Source of the DNA: Desulfuromonas sp. DDH964
Lineage (GTDB): Bacteria > Desulfobacterota > Desulfuromonadia > Desulfuromonadales > DDH964
Direction of reading: 5' to 3'
DNA length: 64,000 nucleotides
Assembly: GCF_001611275.1 (NCBI RefSeq)
Contig: NZ_CP015080.1
Coordinates: forward strand, 372,001-436,000
In this document: positions 39,604 through 49,726 of the stretch, one piece after another
Layout of the letters: each line of letters starts with the position of its first letter
Numbering within the stretch: the stretch's first letter is position 1
Program-made: the position numbers and the translations under genes
The notes under the pieces: model-generated
What the model was told of the DNA's origin: nothing
Seen by the model: the letters and a program-made list of their open reading frames with translations, nothing else
Database searches by the model: none

Positions 39604-41598
39604 ATGGCCCGCTTTGAACTGACAACCACCTACCAGCCCCGTGGCGACCAGCCGCAGGCGATCGCCGAACTGGTCGCCGGCATCAGCCGCGGCGACCAGC
39701 ACCAGGTGCTGCTCGGCGTCACCGGCTCGGGCAAGACCTTCACCATCGCCAACGTCGTCGCCGCGGTACAGCGCCCGACCCTGGTCCTCGCGCCGAACAA
39801 GACCCTCGCCGCCCAGCTCTATGGCGAGTTCAAGGAACTCTTTCCGCACAACGCCATCGAGTACTTCGTCTCCTACTACGACTACTACCAGCCCGAAGCC
39901 TACGTCCCGTCGACCGACACCTTCATCGAAAAGGATTCCTCGATCAACGAGGAGATCGACAAGCTGCGCCACAGCGCCACCCGCTCGCTGCTGTCGCGGC
40001 GCGACGTGCTGATCGTCGCCTCGGTCTCCTGCATCTACGGTCTCGGTTCGCCGGAGGCCTACTTCGGCATGCTGGTCAAGCTCGAGGAGGGGGAGGAGAC
40101 GGATCGCAACCAGCTGCTCAAGCGGCTGGTCGAGATTCAGTATCAGCGCAACGACATCGACTTCCACCGCGGCACCTTCCGCGTGCGCGGCGACACCGTC
40201 GAGATCTTTCCGGCCTACGAGGAGGACCGGGCGATCCGGGTCGAGTTCTTCGGCGACGAGATCGAGGCGGTAAGCGAAATCGATCCGCTGCGCGGCCGGG
40301 TAATCGACCGCATCGGCCGCACCACGATCTTTCCCGCCAGCCATTACGTGGCGACCCGGCCGACGTTGGAGCGGGCGGTCAAGGCGATCCAGGACGAGCT
40401 GCAGCTGCGCATCCAGGAGTTCCGCGCCAACAACATGCTCCTCGAGGCGCAGCGCATCGAGCAGCGGACCCTCTTCGATATCGAGATGATGGAGGAGATG
40501 GGGTACTGCCAGGGGATCGAGAACTACTCGCGCTTCCTCGACGGCCGCCAACCGGGCGAACCGCCGGCGACCCTTTTTGACTACTTCCCCGAGGATGCGC
40601 TGCTGATCATCGACGAGAGCCACGTCAGCGTCTCCCAGGTCGGCGCCATGTACCGCGGCGACCGCTCGCGCAAGGAGACCTTGGTCAACTTCGGCTTCCG
40701 CCTCCCCTCGGCCCTCGACAACCGGCCGCTGACCTTTGCCGAGTTCGAGGCGAAGCGGCTGCAGACCGTCTACGTTTCGGCGACTCCGGCCGACTACGAG
40801 CTGAAGGCGGCCTCCGGGGTGGTGGTCGAGCAGATCATCCGCCCCACCGGCCTGGTCGACCCGCCGATCGAGGTACGCCCGGCCCGGGAACAGGTCGACG
40901 ACCTGATCCACGAAATCCGCGCCACCGTCGCCGAGGGCTACCGGGTGCTCGTCACCACCCTCACCAAGCGGATGGCCGAGGACCTTACCGGCTACCTCGA
41001 CGAGCTGCAGATCCGGGTGCGCTATCTCCACTCGGATATCGACACCATCGAGCGCATGGAGATTCTGCGCGATCTGCGCCAGGGGGGCTTCGACGTGCTG
41101 GTCGGGATCAACCTGCTGCGCGAGGGGCTCGACCTGCCGGAGGTGGCGCTGGTGGCGATCCTCGACGCCGACAAGGAGGGATTCCTGCGCAGCGAGCGCT
41201 CCCTGATCCAGACCTGCGGCCGGGCGGCACGCAACGTCGACGGCCGGGTGATCATGTACGGCGACCGGGTGACGCGCTCGATGCAGGCCTGCCTCGACGA
41301 GACCGAACGCCGGCGCGCCGTCCAGCTTGCCTACAACGCCGAGCACGGCATCACCCCGGAGTCGGTCAAGAAGAGCCTGCGCACCATCCTTGAGGATATT
41401 GCCGAGCGCGGCGATTACGGCGAGCTGCCGCAGGTGGCCGAGGAACTGGAGGAATTTCGCAGCCGGGACGAGCTGCAGTCAGAGATTGAGCGACTGCGCC
41501 AGGAGATGCTGGCGGCCGCCGCCGCCCTCGAGTTCGAAACGGCGGCCCAGCTGCGTGACCGGCTGCTGGCTTTGGAGAAGCGGGAGTTGGGGCTGTAA
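39604..41598 (+). CDS. uvrB: UvrABC system protein B
   Basis: A 664-residue UvrB, the helicase-like damage-recognition subunit of nucleotide excision repair. Walker A GVTGSGKT (38-45), the beta-hairpin region [20 protein letters not shown], helicase motifs ([27 protein letters not shown]) and a C-terminal UvrC-binding coiled coil (about 625-660) are all present. Start ATG 39604; an upstream in-frame extension is not family-like. Confidence 0.97.
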   Translation: MARFELTTTYQPRGDQPQAIAELVAGISRGDQHQVLLGVTGSGKTFTIANVVAAVQRPTLVLAPNKTLAAQLYGEFKELFPHNAIEYFVSYYDYYQPEAYVPSTDTFIEKDSSINEEIDKLRHSATRSLLSRRDVLIVASVSCIYGLGSPEAYFGMLVKLEEGEETDRNQLLKRLVEIQYQRNDIDFHRGTFRVRGDTVEIFPAYEEDRAIRVEFFGDEIEAVSEIDPLRGRVIDRIGRTTIFPASHYVATRPTLERAVKAIQDELQLRIQEFRANNMLLEAQRIEQRTLFDIEMMEEMGYCQGIENYSRFLDGRQPGEPPATLFDYFPEDALLIIDESHVSVSQVGAMYRGDRSRKETLVNFGFRLPSALDNRPLTFAEFEAKRLQTVYVSATPADYELKAASGVVVEQIIRPTGLVDPPIEVRPAREQVDDLIHEIRATVAEGYRVLVTTLTKRMAEDLTGYLDELQIRVRYLHSDIDTIERMEILRDLRQGGFDVLVGINLLREGLDLPEVALVAILDADKEGFLRSERSLIQTCGRAARNVDGRVIMYGDRVTRSMQACLDETERRRAVQLAYNAEHGITPESVKKSLRTILEDIAERGDYGELPQVAEELEEFRSRDELQSEIERLRQEMLAAAAALEFETAAQLRDRLLALEKRELGL

Positions 41599-41614
41599 TT
41601 CCTGCCTGCACCTC

Positions 41615-41663
41615 GCGCAGCGAAAGAAGCCCCCAGAATTTCCGGGGGCTTCTTTCGCTGCGC
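41615..41663. terminator. Bidirectional terminator between uvrB and Ig-repeat gene
   Basis: A perfect 20-bp stem (41615-41634 with 41644-41663, loop of 9) separates two convergent genes, starting 16 bases after uvrB and ending 16 bases before the stop of the minus-strand gene. T-rich segments lie inside the lower stem. Confidence 0.8.
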
Positions 41664-41679
41664 TATTGATCAAATGAGC

Positions 41680-44600
41680 TTACTGAGTGGTGAAGGTGAG
41701 GCTGTAAGGGGCCGCCATGTTGACGCCATTGGTGTTGCGGACGGCATCCGAGATGGTGACAGTACAGTTGCTAGCTGCCGGGAAGGTTATCCCAGAGCCG
41801 AGGCTGAAGGTGAACTCGGTATCTCCGCTCGCACTAGCCACGGTGGCGAAGTTGTAAAGTGTGCCGCCGCAATCGGCCGTGACGGTTGTGGCAGAGACGG
41901 TGTTCTTGTTCATGCTCTGGTCGAAAGCGACAATGACCGTGCCGTTGACCGGGATATTGGTGTCGCCATCCTGCGGGATGGTCCAGAGGACGCTCGGCGC
42001 CGGGACTGCCGCAGGAAGGTTGATGACGCCCGCGATCTCCCCGGTAAGGTTGGGGCCGTTGTCGCCGCAGACCCCACCGGGGAAGGTCAGAGTAATGGTG
42101 ATGATCGTTTGCGTGGGGGTAGCGGTTGGGTCGATATCGCTGAGCAGGGTAAAGGTCCGGACCCACGGTGAAGCTGTTGCGGTGTCCCCGATCACGGACT
42201 TCCCGCCATTGACCAGGGTGCCGGCTGAGGTCGTGATGTTCAATTCCGTTCCGGCGATGGGCGGGGCGCCATTGGCGTCCTCGATAGTAATAGTGAAGTT
42301 CTGGCTTTCACCAATCTCAAGCGCGAAACCAAGCGCGGGATCCGGGACAACGGACATGCCCATGGCACCGCTCATCAGATAATCAAACTTCCGCCAGATG
42401 GTCGTGCTGGTGTCGCAGGTGCCGTTGGCCGGGGTGTAGGCATTGTTCTCGTCGACGTCGACATACAGCTCCCCTGCTTCGTAAAAACCACTCTCGTTGC
42501 CGTCGATGTAAGGTTCACCTTGATCGCCGGTACAGATGTCGCCAGCGTCGTAGACGCCGTTGCCGTTCACGTCCTGGAATCCCTCGTTGCCTGTCACATA
42601 GGCGACCACCTGGCAGTGAGATACGTCACTGAGGGGCGGCGACGGGAAGTTGAAATCGAGTCCGTGGGTGACGGTCTCTGCGATTTTTCCCTTGGTGGTC
42701 GAGGTGACGAAGCCGGTAGCGCTGTCGCCGATGGTGGCACAGCCCGGTTCCACCATGAAACTGACGTTGGTTCCATCCGGGACCGGATTCCCGTAGCGGT
42801 CTCCCACAGTAATGTTGTATGCGGAGGTGCAGCCATCATACAGGAGGGAGGGGACATTCAAGGGGCTTCCGGAGACGGGAAGATGCAGGGAGTCGGGCGT
42901 TCCGCTGACCACCGTCACCTGGGCGACGGTGCTGATATCGGACCCCAGAGAGCTCGCCACAGTAGCGGTGATGTCGACCGTTCCGGAGACGGTCCCGGCG
43001 CGGAAGGTCGCAAATGCCTGGCCGGCCACTGTATTGGTTGTCACCGAAGTGGCATAGGGGCTCGAACCGTCGGAGAGAAGCTCCCCGCCACCGAGCTGCA
43101 GCGGGTCGAGGGAAAGCGTCACGGGTGTTCCATCCGCTACTGGGTTGCTACCGGGGTCCTTGACCGCGAAGGTGATGACGGAAGTTTGCGTCCCCGGCTG
43201 GCCAAGTTGCTGCACGAATTCAGGAATGACGCTGACCACCTGTACTGAGCCGGCTGCACTCGGGGCCACGGTAAAGGTGATGGTTTTGCTGACTAGGCCG
43301 GCGGTGGCCGTTACAGTGAGGGACCCGGAGACGTTCCCAGCATTCAGGGACGCTGTGGCTTCGCCGTTAGTTGTGGTGGCCGAGGTGGTGACGGTCGCCG
43401 CCGTGGCGGTGCCCGAGAGGCTGAAGGTCACCGGGGTGTTGTCGGCGACGTTGTTGCCCAGCAGATCCTTGACCGTGGCGGTCAGGGTAGCCTGCCCGAA
43501 CAGCGACAACGCGGTCGTATTCACTGGCAAAGAAGTAAGGGTGATAGTTGCCGGATCCCCGGCCAGGAAGTCAACCGTCACGTCCTTGGTGGCGAGGCTC
43601 CCCGCCGCGGCCCTGATCGTAGCCGTCTCAATGGTCGAGTCGGTTACCTCCACACTGGCCTGCCCGAGGCTGTTGGTAATGGCTGAGCCGGTGCTGAGCA
43701 GGGCATCCCCGACCGTCACCTGAAAGTTAACGGGAACGCCGGCGACACGGGAATTGCCGTAATCGACGACCGTGGCAACCAGGGTTTTGCTGCTGCTGCC
43801 ATCGGCGATGCTCTCAGAAGTTGCCGGTGCGAACTGCAGGCTGCTGCCAAAATAGAGCGGAATTTCGATGGTCTCGCTACCAGTCACGGTTACCACGACA
43901 TTTTCGGCGGTGGCGTCAGTGACGGTCACCGAAACCTCACCGTTTATGTCGGTGGTGTAGGGACCGGCCGGGGTAATGGTTGCAGCGCCGTTCACGGAAA
44001 TATCAAGGGTTTGACCCGCGGCGGGGAGTTTGGTCCCGAGGTCGGTAACCGTGGTCACAACCGTCGAAGTGTCATTGACCTTCAAGGCACTCAGGGTGGC
44101 GGAGGCCGTGGTGCCATAGGTGGCGGTCGGCGCCTTGAAGGTGACGTTCGCTGTGCCGGAGATGCTGGGGACCCCGGAGACCTGGGCCAGGATGCCGATG
44201 GTGCTGCCGTTGTTGCCGGTGTCCGTGGCGGTTAGGGTCACGGCACCGTTCTGGTCAGTGACGCCGACAGACGGGGTGAGCAGATTGTCACTGTCACCGT
44301 AGTTCGGAATGAAGGTGAGCGAAACGCCGGGGATGCCACCACTGTTGCCATCGCGCAGATAGGCAGTCAGGGTCGCTGCCCCGGTTGCATTGACGGCGCT
44401 GGGGGTGATGGAGAGGGTCGGGCCGAAAGTAAAGGTCTGCTCCCGGCTGACAATGCCGGAATAGACCCGTAAAGTGATGTTCTCGGCCGTCGGATCGGTA
44501 ATGCTGAATGTCTCTTGACCGAAAGCGTCTGTCATTCCGCCGTTTGTCGCGGTGACGACCGCGCTACCGGCACTGACCACCGTGGAAAGCGTGATGCCCG

Positions 44601-45972
44601 CCGCGGCATTGCCATTGACATCCACGGCGGTGGCGCGAAGGGTTGCCGAGCCGCCTGCCGCCAAGACGGAACTCGGAGAAATCTGGTCAATGGTAATACT
44701 TGCCAGTTTGTAGAAGACATTGATGTCCACTGTGGCGGTCTTGATGTTGGAGGAGCGGACGCTGATGGTGTCCGTCCCGGCGGCGTTGCCGGCGGTATAG
44801 TTGAGGGTGGCAAGACCACTGAGATTGGTGGTTGCCGTCAGTGCACTGAGATTGCCGCTGGTGGTGTTGGGGGAGACGGTGAAGATCAGGGTTGCATTGC
44901 TTACCGCGTTGCCCTGTGCATCGGTCGCCGTAGCGATTAACCCGGAGGTTTCGCCGAGGGCGACGCTGGTTGGTGTGGCTTGCAGGGTGATGGTCGCTAC
45001 CGGACCCGGCACGAAACTGACAGCTGTGCTGGCGGTAAAACCGCCAAAAGAAGCCTGGACGGTTGCCGACCCGGTCGAGGTGGTGCTGGTCAAGGATACC
45101 GATGCGTAACCGGCTGCGTCCGTGGTGGCGCTGGCGGCGGAGAGGGTGCCCAGGGTGGTGGTAAAGGAGACGGATGCCCCGGGGACCGGCTTGTTGTCGA
45201 TATCGAGGACCAACGCCCGCATCAGAGTGTTGGAAGTGCCGTCCGCCGTAATCGAACTGACCCCCGAACTCAGGGAGACCGATTTGATGACGACCGCTGA
45301 AGCACTTACGGTCAGGGTGCTGGAGGCAGTCAGGGCATTGGACATGGTGCGAACGGAGACGATGTCATCGCCGGTGGTGCTGCCGGCGGTGTAGTTGATG
45401 CTGGCCTGGCCGTTGATGTCTGTGGTGGCGGTCAGAGAACCGAGGCTGCCGCCGCTGGTGTTGGTGGTAATGGCAAAGGCAAGGGCCTCGCCGCTGGCCG
45501 GGTTGCCGTTAGCATCGACAACTGCGACGTTGATCATGCTGGTTCCATTGGGCTGGGTGGTTGAGGGGAAAAAGGAAATCGTGGGAATCACCGGAGCCCC
45601 GGCGACAAAAGCCACGCTTTGGGAATCTGCCGAGACGCCGCCTGCAATCGCATTGACCTGTGCGGTACCAATGGAGGTGCCGCTTACCAGGCTCACCTGG
45701 GCAATGCCGTTGGCATTAGTTATGGCGCTTGAAGGGTTTACGTTGCCCAGTGTGGTGGAAAAGGTGACAGTCGCACCCTCGATGGGGCCGCTGCCGCCCG
45801 AGACAACGGCGCGCAGCAGGGTTGAGGCAGTTCCATCTGCCGTGATGCTGTTACTTCCTGTAGTAAGCGAAACAGCCGTGACCTCCGAGTTATTGATATT
45901 GGTTGGGGAGGTAGTTGTTGAGTCACTTTCTTTTCCGCAGCCTCCTGCCATCAACAGGATTACTGCAAGCAA
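41680..45972 (-). CDS. Giant bacterial-Ig-repeat (Big_1-type) lipoprotein, 5' end displaced by MITE
   Basis: Up to 1430 residues remain in frame from a TTG at 45972. Repeated invasin-type Ig units occur along the chain (SITADGTASTLLRAVV, SITADGTSNTLMRALVLD, with repeated GxATVTFSTTxG patterns), then a Cys-containing region with Asp/Glu-rich short motifs (DVNGNGVYDAGD) that may bind calcium, and a C-terminal SbsA/Big_5-like domain (PVNGTVIVAFDQSMNKN). The residual N-terminus LLAVILLMAGGCGKES is the back half of a lipoprotein signal; its front half is cut off by the element at 45985-46126. Translation from TTG would lack positive residues and a ribosome-binding site. Probably a surface or adhesion protein, likely non-functional here. 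Confidence 0.8.
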   Translation of the reverse strand: MLAVILLMAGGCGKESDSTTTSPTNINNSEVTAVSLTTGSNSITADGTASTLLRAVVSGGSGPIEGATVTFSTTLGNVNPSSAITNANGIAQVSLVSGTSIGTAQVNAIAGGVSADSQSVAFVAGAPVIPTISFFPSTTQPNGTSMINVAVVDANGNPASGEALAFAITTNTSGGSLGSLTATTDINGQASINYTAGSTTGDDIVSVRTMSNALTASSTLTVSASAVVIKSVSLSSGVSSITADGTSNTLMRALVLDIDNKPVPGASVSFTTTLGTLSAASATTDAAGYASVSLTSTTSTGSATVQASFGGFTASTAVSFVPGPVATITLQATPTSVALGETSGLIATATDAQGNAVSNATLIFTVSPNTTSGNLSALTATTNLSGLATLNYTAGNAAGTDTISVRSSNIKTATVDINVFYKLASITIDQISPSSVLAAGGSATLRATAVDVNGNAAAGITLSTVVSAGSAVVTATNGGMTDAFGQETFSITDPTAENITLRVYSGIVSREQTFTFGPTLSITPSAVNATGAATLTAYLRDGNSGGIPGVSLTFIPNYGDSDNLLTPSVGVTDQNGAVTLTATDTGNNGSTIGILAQVSGVPSISGTANVTFKAPTATYGTTASATLSALKVNDTSTVVTTVTDLGTKLPAAGQTLDISVNGAATITPAGPYTTDINGEVSVTVTDATAENVVVTVTGSETIEIPLYFGSSLQFAPATSESIADGSSSKTLVATVVDYGNSRVAGVPVNFQVTVGDALLSTGSAITNSLGQASVEVTDSTIETATIRAAAGSLATKDVTVDFLAGDPATITLTSLPVNTTALSLFGQATLTATVKDLLGNNVADNTPVTFSLSGTATAATVTTSATTTNGEATASLNAGNVSGSLTVTATAGLVSKTITFTVAPSAAGSVQVVSVIPEFVQQLGQPGTQTSVITFAVKDPGSNPVADGTPVTLSLDPLQLGGGELLSDGSSPYATSVTTNTVAGQAFATFRAGTVSGTVDITATVASSLGSDISTVAQVTVVSGTPDSLHLPVSGSPLNVPSLLYDGCTSAYNITVGDRYGNPVPDGTNVSFMVEPGCATIGDSATGFVTSTTKGKIAETVTHGLDFNFPSPPLSDVSHCQVVAYVTGNEGFQDVNGNGVYDAGDICTGDQGEPYIDGNESGFYEAGELYVDVDENNAYTPANGTCDTSTTIWRKFDYLMSGAMGMSVVPDPALGFALEIGESQNFTITIEDANGAPPIAGTELNITTSAGTLVNGGKSVIGDTATASPWVRTFTLLSDIDPTATPTQTIITITLTFPGGVCGDNGPNLTGEIAGVINLPAAVPAPSVLWTIPQDGDTNIPVNGTVIVAFDQSMNKNTVSATTVTADCGGTLYNFATVASASGDTEFTFSLGSGITFPAASNCTVTISDAVRNTNGVNMAAPYSLTFTTQ

Positions 45973-45984
45973 GACATAAGAGAT

Positions 45985-46126
45985 CCTGATTAGGTCCGAT
46001 TCTCAGCTTGATGCGGATCGCCCCTACAAGAGCCCAAGCCGTAGCGATGAATTGAACAATGGGGCCCCTACATATTGGATGCCCAAGGTGCTCTCGCCCC
46101 TCAGCTGAGAATTAGGGCTAATCAGG
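45985..46126. mobile_element. IS1595-derived MITE (142 bp)
   Basis: The ends match the terminal repeats of the nearby IS1595 element (CCTGATTAGG.C at one end, GGGCTAATCAGG at the other) over about 24 bases. No transposase is encoded. An exact 8-bp target duplication TAAGAGAT (45977-45984 and 46127-46134) flanks it, the size made by IS1595 transposases. It lies inside codon 8-9 of the Ig-repeat lipoprotein. A second copy begins at 63949. Confidence 0.93.
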
Positions 46127-46149
46127 TAAGAGATTAGAATTTTTTTCAT
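46024..46149 (-). pseudogene. Original 5' end of the Ig-repeat lipoprotein gene, truncated by MITE
   Basis: ATG 46149 has a GGGAGGG ribosome-binding site and encodes MKKILISY, then runs into the MITE for 33 codons to a stop at 46024. Removing the MITE and one target copy joins MKKILISY to VLLAVILLMAGGC, a standard lipoprotein signal, and gives an intact frame of 4320 bases (1439 residues). Confidence 0.85.
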
Positions 46150-46657
46150 CAAACCCTCCCTTTTGGTGCAATAGTGAGTTTTTATGGTCTCTGGGTATTT
46201 TCCCATAGTAATCGACAATATGAGCCAACTTACTACCACGGAGCTAGGGGAAAAACAACTTATTTATAATGAGTTCTGGCTTGCCGCCCGCATTCATCAA
46301 CGTGGGAATGGTTTGTCAATGCACATAAAATGCCAGGAGATCTCATCGATTTTCAGGATTGACTTTTCTTCGACTCCGGGAATTGGAAATCCGATAATCG
46401 CCCAAATTCAGGTTAACTAGCTGTTGATATATGGAAGAAAGAAATGTTTGTGCCTGGGAATGTTGCTGATTAGGGCGGGATGCCAAGTGCCCTAGCCTCT
46501 TTGCGGGAATCAAAATAGAGTCCAGCCAACTTCCTGGCGAATTAAGCCCTACGGTAATGGCAGCCAGGTCGATCGCACCGGTGGGGTTGCGGGGCAGCCA
46601 AGAAAGCCGTGGATTGTTTTCCCGTTTGCGCTCGGGTAAGATGATTCACATTATCCA
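46150..46657. other. Intergenic region upstream of the lipoprotein; no gene seen
   Basis: About 500 bases without a convincing gene. It should hold the promoter of the minus-strand lipoprotein gene. An open frame of 78 codons at 46184-46420 on the plus strand has no ribosome-binding site or family features. Confidence 0.5.
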
Positions 46658-46665
46658 TAGAAATT

Positions 46666-47724
46666 CCTGATTAGGTCTGATTCTCAGCTATGACACATTC
46701 TGTCGCACAGGGAGCATAGAGTTTGGCCATGGAACTCATGAATAACAAGGAGGTTAGCATCCATGGCCATCAATCGTATCCAGTTCCAACCGGGGCTGAG
46801 CTTGGCTGATTTTCTCAAAGACTATGGTACGGAGGCCCAATGCGAGGCGATCCTTGAGCACTCGCGCTGGCCCCAAGGATTTGTCTGTCCAGCATGCGGT
46901 GCAAGCCGCGCGGTCCAGTTTCGGCGAGGACGGTCGAACATCTTCCAGTGCTGTCGCTGCCGCAAACAGATCTCGCTGATCTCCGGAACGATTTTCCATG
47001 GGAGCAATCTGCCGCTGACCCAGTGGTTTCTGGCCCTCTACTTCATGACACAAGGCAAGTCCGGCCTGTCGATGCTGGAGTTGAGACGAATGCTGGGTTT
47101 GAGCTACAAAGCGGCTTGGCGGCTCAAGCACAAGCTCATGCAGGCGATGTTCGAGCGCGAAGAGACAACGGTTCTGGCCCAGCGGGTCGAGATCGACGAC
47201 GCCTACTTGGGCGGGGAACGCTCCGGCGGTAAGGTTGGTCGCGGTTCGGAGAACAAAGTTCCCTTCATTGCGGCAGTGGAGACCAGTCACGAGGGCCATC
47301 CGCTGCGAGCTGTTTTTAGCCGGGTGACGACCTTCAGCAGCCATGACGTTGATCAATGGGCCAAGAATCACTTGGCACCGACGGCGCTGGTCGTTTCTGA
47401 TGGCCTGAATTGCTTCCGCGCCGTCACCAAGACTGGGTGCTACCATCAGCGAAAGGTGGTTGGTGATCAACGCAGAAGTACCGACATGGGCTGCTTCCAC
47501 TGGATCAACACCATCCTGGGCAATCTTAAGACGGCCATGGCCGGAACGTATCATGCGTTTGACTTCGACAAATATGCGCATCGCTATCTGGCCGAGTTTC
47601 AGTACCGGTTCAACCGGCGGTTCGATCTGCGCAGCATGCTGCCAAGACTGCTGTTCGCCTGTGTCTCAATCGGCAAGCGGCCCGAGGCCTGGCTTCGCCG
47701 AGCTGAGAATTGGACCTAATCAGG
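46666..47724 (+). mobile_element. IS1595-family insertion sequence
   Basis: A 1059-bp element with imperfect terminal repeats of about 24 bases (46666-46689 and 47701-47724), an intact transposase and a perfect 8-bp target duplication TAGAAATT (46658-46665 and 47725-47732). The transposase stop codon lies inside the right repeat. It sits 14 bases upstream of the ubiD start codon. Confidence 0.94.
46763..47719 (+). CDS. IS1595-family transposase
   Basis: A 318-residue ISXO2-like transposase. An N-terminal zinc ribbon (CPAC...CCRCRKQ, about residues 46-72) precedes the DDE-type catalytic domain with acidic residues in VEIDDAYLGGE (about 143) and ALVVSDGLNCF (about 220) and a C-terminal segment HAFDFDKYAHRYLAEFQYRFNRR. 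AAGGAGG precedes ATG 46763. The frame is intact, so the element may still move itself and the related MITE copies. Confidence 0.93.
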   Translation: MAINRIQFQPGLSLADFLKDYGTEAQCEAILEHSRWPQGFVCPACGASRAVQFRRGRSNIFQCCRCRKQISLISGTIFHGSNLPLTQWFLALYFMTQGKSGLSMLELRRMLGLSYKAAWRLKHKLMQAMFEREETTVLAQRVEIDDAYLGGERSGGKVGRGSENKVPFIAAVETSHEGHPLRAVFSRVTTFSSHDVDQWAKNHLAPTALVVSDGLNCFRAVTKTGCYHQRKVVGDQRRSTDMGCFHWINTILGNLKTAMAGTYHAFDFDKYAHRYLAEFQYRFNRRFDLRSMLPRLLFACVSIGKRPEAWLRRAENWT

Positions 47725-47746
47725 TAGAAATTTGAAAGGCAGGTCC

Positions 47747-49579
47747 ATGGGTTACCGCAATCTTGCCGCCGCCGCGGCTGATCTCGAGCGCACCGGCCAG
47801 CTGCTGCGCGTCACCGCCGAAGTCGATCCGGATCAGGAGGTAGCGGCGATTCAGCGCCGGGTCTATGCCGGGGGCGGGCCGGCGCTCCTCTTCACCAACC
47901 TCAAAGGGTGCCGCTTCCCGGCGCTCGCCAATCTCTTCGGCACCTTAGAGCGCACCCGCTTTCTCTTTCGCGACGCCCTCCCCGGCGTCGAAGCCCTGGT
48001 TCGCCTCAAGCTCGACCCCGCCGAACTGCTGCGTCACCCGTTGCGCTTTGCCGGCGCTCCGGCGGCGGCCCTGCGGTTGCTGCCAAAGCGCGTAGGGACG
48101 GGGCCAATTCTTGCCCAAACCACCACCGTGGGCGAATTGCCGCAGATCAAGTCCTGGCCCGACGACGGCGGCGCCTTCATCACCCTGCCCCAGGTCTACT
48201 CCGAACATCCCGGCCAGCCCGGCTGGCGCCATTCCAACCTCGGCATGTACCGGGTCCAGCTCTCCGGCGGCGCCTATCGTCCCGGGGCCGAGGTCGGCCT
48301 CCACTACCAGATTCACCGCGGCCTCGGCGTCCATCACGCCGCCGCCCGCGAGCGCGGCGAATCGCTGCCGGTGAGCGTCTTCCTCGGTGGTCCGCCGAGC
48401 CTGACGGTGGCGGCGGTGATGCCGCTGCCGGAGGGGATGCCGGAGCTTGCCTTTGCCGGGCTCCTCGGTGGACGACGCATCAAGCTCGTCCAGGGATGCA
48501 ATGGCCTGCCTATGCCGGCCGAAGCCGACTTCGTTATCTGCGGGCGTATCGATCCGCAACGGACGCTTCCCGAGGGCCCATTTGGCGACCATCTCGGCTA
48601 CTACAGCCTGGTCCACGATTTTCCGGTGCTGCAGGTGGAGCAGGTTTTCCACCGGCCGGGGGCGATCTGGCCCTTCACCAGCGTCGGCCGGCCGCCGCAG
48701 GAGGACACCAGCTTCGGGGCTTTTATCCACGAGCTGACCGGCGACCTGATCCCGAGCGTTCTCCCCGGCATCCACGCGGTGCATGCCGTCGACGCCGCCG
48801 GCGTCCACCCGCTGCTGCTGGCGATCGGCAGCGAGCGCTATGTCCCCTACGCCGCCGAGCGCCGCCCGCAGGAGCTTTTGACCCTCGGCAACGCCCTGCT
48901 CGGCCAAGGGCAGCTCTCCCTCGCCAAGTACCTGCTGCTGACCGCTCGCGAGGACAGCCCGCAGCTCGATATCCACGATATACCAGCCTTTTTCCGGCAT
49001 CTGCTGGAGCGGGTCGACTGGCGCCGCGACCTCCATTTCCAGACCTGCACCACCATCGACACCCTCGACTATTCGGGCAGCGGCCTCAACCAGGGGTCGA
49101 AGGTGGTGATCGTCGCCGCCGGCCCGCCGCGCCGAAAACTGCCGGTCGAGCTGCCGGCCGGGCTGCGTCTCCCCGCCGGCTTCAGTGCTCCGCGGGTCGC
49201 CCTGCCCGGGGTGCTGCTGGTGCAGGGGCCAGCAGCGTGGGAGAAGGAGGCCGGGACGATCCAGGGCTTTTGCGATCACTTCACCGCAAACGACGGCATC
49301 AACGACTTCCCGCTGGTGGTGGTGGTCGATGACAGTGACTTCACCGCCCGCAGCCTCGATAATTTGCTCTGGGTGACCTTTACCCGCTCCGACCCGGCGC
49401 AGGATATTTACGGGATTGGCGCTGCGATTAAGAACAAACACTGGGGCTGCCAGGGTGCCTTGGTGGTCGATGCCCGCCGCAAGCCGCACCATGCGCCGCC
49501 GCTCCTCGAGGATCCGGCGGTGGCGGCCCGGGTCGAAGCACTGGCGGCGCCTGGCGGGCCGCTGCATGGCTGTTATTGA
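47747..49579 (+). CDS. ubiD: UbiD-family prenylated-FMN-dependent decarboxylase
   Basis: A 610-residue UbiD-family (de)carboxylase; the family decarboxylates aromatic or unsaturated acids, such as the 4-hydroxybenzoate derivative in quinone synthesis. Visible segments are QVYSEHPGQPGWRHSNLGMY, EGPFGDHLGYYS (conserved Glu and prFMN region) and HWGCQGALVVDARRK at the end. Longer than E. coli UbiD (about 497), matching the long-form subgroup. GAAAGGCAGG precedes ATG 47747. The IS1595 element lies 14 bases upstream and has separated the gene from its native promoter. Confidence 0.88.
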   Translation: MGYRNLAAAAADLERTGQLLRVTAEVDPDQEVAAIQRRVYAGGGPALLFTNLKGCRFPALANLFGTLERTRFLFRDALPGVEALVRLKLDPAELLRHPLRFAGAPAAALRLLPKRVGTGPILAQTTTVGELPQIKSWPDDGGAFITLPQVYSEHPGQPGWRHSNLGMYRVQLSGGAYRPGAEVGLHYQIHRGLGVHHAAARERGESLPVSVFLGGPPSLTVAAVMPLPEGMPELAFAGLLGGRRIKLVQGCNGLPMPAEADFVICGRIDPQRTLPEGPFGDHLGYYSLVHDFPVLQVEQVFHRPGAIWPFTSVGRPPQEDTSFGAFIHELTGDLIPSVLPGIHAVHAVDAAGVHPLLLAIGSERYVPYAAERRPQELLTLGNALLGQGQLSLAKYLLLTAREDSPQLDIHDIPAFFRHLLERVDWRRDLHFQTCTTIDTLDYSGSGLNQGSKVVIVAAGPPRRKLPVELPAGLRLPAGFSAPRVALPGVLLVQGPAAWEKEAGTIQGFCDHFTANDGINDFPLVVVVDDSDFTARSLDNLLWVTFTRSDPAQDIYGIGAAIKNKHWGCQGALVVDARRKPHHAPPLLEDPAVAARVEALAAPGGPLHGCY

Positions 49580-49726
49580 ATTGGTGTGTTGAGGATGGGG
49601 AATCGATGGGGCGGAAATTTTCGGACGCTGCCGGGACGCGGGCGTGCTGCTGCGCCGGCGCTGGAAATAGCTTTTACGCCCTGGCGCCGAACGGGCCAGG
49701 GCTACTGCCTCGGCCGGGGCTAGCCT

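Noticed and set aside
46184..46420. Small plus-strand gene of 78 codons
   Set aside because: No ribosome-binding site, no recognisable motif, and it covers the expected promoter of the lipoprotein gene.
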